This document shows positions 39,962 through 64,000 of a stretch of 64,000 nt of DNA, one piece after another (the stretch's first letter is position 1; each line of letters begins with the position of its first letter). A program made the translations under genes and the position numbers. The notes below the pieces were generated by a model. It was not told the origin of the DNA, did no database searches, and saw nothing but the letters and a program-made list of their open reading frames with translations. This stretch comes from Streptomyces sp. NBC_00236 (GTDB taxonomy: Bacteria > Actinomycetota > Actinomycetes > Streptomycetales > Streptomycetaceae), in assembly GCF_036195045.1 (NCBI RefSeq), contig NZ_CP108100.1, forward strand, positions 5,952,001 through 6,016,000. The letters are read 5' to 3'.

Positions 39962-40832
39962 GAGTGTTCCCCGGATGGCGGTGAATGGATGAGAGGGAGC
40001 GGTGCCCGGGACCCGCGAGCCGCAGGATGACCTCGGTGAGATCGGCCCAGGAACGGGTGGCCGGCGCATGGTGCACGGAGACCCGGGGATTTCTCGCCAG
40101 CCACTCGCGTACGCCCCTGGAACGCACCGCACCCGTTCCGTTCAGGAGCACGTGCAGCCTCGGGTAGGGGTGGGCCTGTGCGACCGCGTCCAGGAGGTGC
40201 AGAAAGGCGGCCGGTGCGGAGGTGCGGTCTGCGCCCGGCCCGGCCCGGTCGACCAGCAGGGGACGGAACCGCTCCTCGGCCCGATGTCCCGTCCGCTCGT
40301 CCGCCCGCAGGACCACGGCGTTCCACGACGACGCGCGAAAGACACCGACGACCCCGCGATGGATACCCGGCGGCAGGGGTGGCACGGACGGCAGTTGAAA
40401 GGTCTCCGGGCGATGCGGCCGCACTCCCCACTTGCGCCACACGCGCGCCACTGTGGAGTGGGCGATGCCCAGCTCGTCGGCGAGCAGCCGCGACGACCAG
40501 TACGGGGCCCGCAGCCGGGTCGGAGGCCTGGCGCCGTCAGCGAGCGTGGCGACGAGCACCGCCACCTCGTCCACCGTTGCGGGACGCCCGGGCCGGGGCA
40601 GATCACCCAGCGCCGCGATACCCGAATCCGCGTACCGCGAACGCCACTTGATGACGGTCGGACGGGAGACCCGCAACTGGGCGGCCACCTCCGTGTTCGA
40701 GGCACCCCCCGCGGCGAGCAGGACGATCCGCGCCCGCCGGACGAGCCCGGCGGGCGCCGTCGACATCCGGGTCAGAGCCTCCAACCGGGCCCGGTCGCCC
40801 TCGTGCAGTCGCAATGCCGGGACGCTACGCAT
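39930..40832 (-). CDS. IS630-transposase-like protein with degenerate DDE site
   Basis: 300 residues. The N-terminal half is an intact helix-turn-helix pair of the IS630/Tc1 type: SNTEVAAQLRVSRPTVIKWR at about residues 45-64 and SSRLLADELGIAHSTVARVW at 113-132. The C-terminal half aligns with the IS630 DDE domain, but the first Asp region reads VVGVFRASSW, the second (usually VLDN) reads VLLNG at residues 228-232, and only the third acidic residue remains as Glu267 in SWADLTE. Two of three metal ligands are lost, so transposition is not expected. No terminal inverted repeats were noticed at its edges. It begins 11 bases after the ACP stop, overlaps the AMP ligase start and keeps a full-length frame, so it looks retained, perhaps as a DNA-binding regulator. 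Confidence 0.75.
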   Translation of the reverse strand: MRSVPALRLHEGDRARLEALTRMSTAPAGLVRRARIVLLAAGGASNTEVAAQLRVSRPTVIKWRSRYADSGIAALGDLPRPGRPATVDEVAVLVATLADGARPPTRLRAPYWSSRLLADELGIAHSTVARVWRKWGVRPHRPETFQLPSVPPLPPGIHRGVVGVFRASSWNAVVLRADERTGHRAEERFRPLLVDRAGPGADRTSAPAAFLHLLDAVAQAHPYPRLHVLLNGTGAVRSRGVREWLARNPRVSVHHAPATRSWADLTEVILRLAGPGHRSLSSIHRHPGNTHGPDVGPRPL

Positions 40833-40843
40833 GTCACCGGCCC

Positions 40844-41080
40844 TCAGCGCAGACGTTGCAGTGCGTTCCAGAGGACGTCCGGGGTCTCGAATATCTCCAG
40901 GGAGAGCGCCTCGTCGCGGAAGCGTACGTCGTAGGCGGCTTCGAGGCCCGCGAGCAGCTCGATCATGCCCAGTGAATCGAGACCGAATTCGCGCATTCTC
41001 ATGTCCCCCGTGATCGGCTCGTCCGGGGAAAGGAAGGACAACTGCTTCCGAAGGAGAATGTCGAACTGTTCATCCCACAT
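40844..41080 (-). CDS. Stand-alone acyl carrier protein (VinL-like)
   Basis: 78 residues. The phosphopantetheine site is Ser36 in FGLDSLGMIELL, followed by the usual helices II-IV. ATG 41080 has GGAG five bases upstream. It probably carries the starter amino acid during adenylation, decarboxylation and amino acid capping, before the discrete acyltransferase hands it to PKS 1. It is the first gene of the leftward set with the transposase-like protein, AMP ligase and MFS pump. Confidence 0.93.
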   Translation of the reverse strand: MWDEQFDILLRKQLSFLSPDEPITGDMRMREFGLDSLGMIELLAGLEAAYDVRFRDEALSLEIFETPDVLWNALQRLR

Positions 41081-41590
41081 GATGACTCCGGTTTCAGGCG
41101 TGAAGGGGTGAATGGTGTTCCGGGATCGCCTGACCGCCGGCCGGGCCGGAACGGAGGCGAGACAGCCGGCCGCCCACGTGCCCGGCCGGAATGGGATACC
41201 GGGGCCCGACGCTAGTCCCGGCGAGCCCGAACCAGTACCCCTACCCGCCCCTATGAAGGCGTCGTGCGAGGGGTGTTCCCGGCAGCGGGTACGGGCCGAG
41301 CCGTCCGCGGCCGCGCCCTCCCTCGCAGGTGGGAGCGGTAGGCCGACCCCTGCCCCACCGTGCGCCGCCCGCCGGGACGGTCCGGTGACCCCACCCCGGC
41401 TCTGGGGTGACCGGGGTGGAGCAGGGGCCCGATTGTGGGGACCCAGGGCACGACTAAGGGGTGGGCAACAGGTCCGCGGGCCACGTAATTTTCCGAGTGA
41501 CCCCACGCTTCATTCTCTTCATTCCGCTCATTCCGTCATTTGCTCGGGTCCGCGGTCCGCTGAACGTCATGACACAGGAGGGCATGCTCG
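41081..41590. promoter_or_regulatory. Divergent promoter region between ACP operon and PKS 3
   Basis: 510 bp with no credible gene. On the ACP side, TAGGGG occurs twice on the minus strand (41253-41248 and 41243-41238), 10 bp apart, next to CTTCATAG, which resembles the PKS 1 leader. On the PKS 3 side, ACTAAGGGG is at 41453-41461, followed about 25 bases later by TAATTTT, a possible -10. Nearer the gene, CATTC-type 9-base repeats start at 41511, 41520 and 41529, with a partial copy at 41537. A long frame at 41112-41594 across the region lacks protein features. Confidence 0.5.
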
Positions 41591-52147
<10,557 letters not shown>

Positions 52148-52166
52148 CGCCCCCACCGACAAAGCC

Positions 52167-52193
52167 GCGGGGCCGGGCTCCGCCCGGCCCCGC
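52167..52193 (+). terminator. 12-bp hairpin between PKS 3 and PKS 4
   Basis: CGGGGCCGGGC and its exact complement flank a TCC loop, extended by one outer G-C pair. It lies 20 bases past the PKS 3 stop and about 97 bases before the PKS 4 start. It could attenuate or partly terminate transcription inside the PKS operon. No T tract. Confidence 0.5.
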
Positions 52194-52289
52194 CACCGAC
52201 ACGCACCGCCCGTTCGCGCACCCCACCGGTCACGGCACCGGTCCCGCCCGGCACGGCCGACACCCGCACCGAGATTGGTTGAGGTACAG

Positions 52290-57149
<4,860 letters not shown>

Positions 57150-57198
57150 CACGGGCACGCTGCCGTCATCTGACCCCAAAGGACCCGGTGAGACCGAT

Positions 57199-64000
<6,802 letters not shown>

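Noticed and set aside
39930..40832. Annotation as an active insertion sequence
   Set aside because: Two DDE acids are missing and no flanking inverted repeats or target duplications were noticed; the gene is tightly packed with its neighbours.

Overview
The window is high-GC DNA with strongly C/G-ending codons, Shine-Dalgarno starts, GTG starts, stop/start overlaps and a giant modular type I polyketide synthase (PKS), all typical of Streptomyces or a close actinomycete. It is the left and central part of a biosynthetic gene cluster for a polyene macrolactam of the vicenistatin type, in which a beta-amino acid primes the PKS and its amine later closes the lactam ring. The window enters inside a TetR gene and leaves inside the fifth PKS gene, so the assembly line and cluster are incomplete here.

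Layout. 1-4081: partial TetR regulator (+), PqqD-like small protein (-), then a leftward operon of acyl-CoA carboxylase beta and epsilon subunits, a possible 36-residue micro-ORF and a type II thioesterase. 4514-7926 (+): discrete acyltransferase, TIM-barrel isomerase-like protein, cytochrome P450 and ferredoxin. 8096-12742 (+): four overlapping genes for the starter unit: AMP ligase, PLP decarboxylase, and the S and E subunits of a B12 glutamate (methylaspartate) mutase. 12853-34375 (+): PKS 1 (loading ACP plus three modules) and PKS 2 (one module). 34450-41080: ferredoxin reductase and TetR (+), then, leftward, a stand-alone ACP, a degenerate IS630-transposase-like protein, a second amino acid AMP ligase and an MFS exporter. 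41591-64000 (+): PKS 3 (two modules), PKS 4 (one) and PKS 5 (at least two, truncated).

Working model (inference from homology). Glutamate is isomerised to 3-methylaspartate, activated by the first ligase onto the stand-alone ACP, decarboxylated to a 3-aminoisobutyryl thioester, capped with an amino acid by the second ligase, and moved by the discrete acyltransferase to the loading ACP of PKS 1. Modules 1-5 each carry KR and DH and should lay down a conjugated polyene from malonyl units. Module 6 has a dead KR and should leave a ketone. Module 7 (KS-AT-KR-ACP) should leave a hydroxyl. Module 8 uses methylmalonyl-CoA, plausibly supplied by the carboxylase. P450, ferredoxin and reductase would tailor the product and the MFS pump would export it.

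The most notable observations are the residue-level match of the first ligase to 3-methylaspartate enzymes, the dead ketoreductase in module 6, sharply bounded blocks with a different codon dialect that recur nearly unchanged between PKS modules, recurring tandem TAGGGG sites in the leaders of the main operons, a transposase-derived protein that has lost two catalytic aspartates, and a perfect 72-bp palindrome between two convergent genes. No rRNA, tRNA, CRISPR array, intact insertion sequence or replication origin was recognised.
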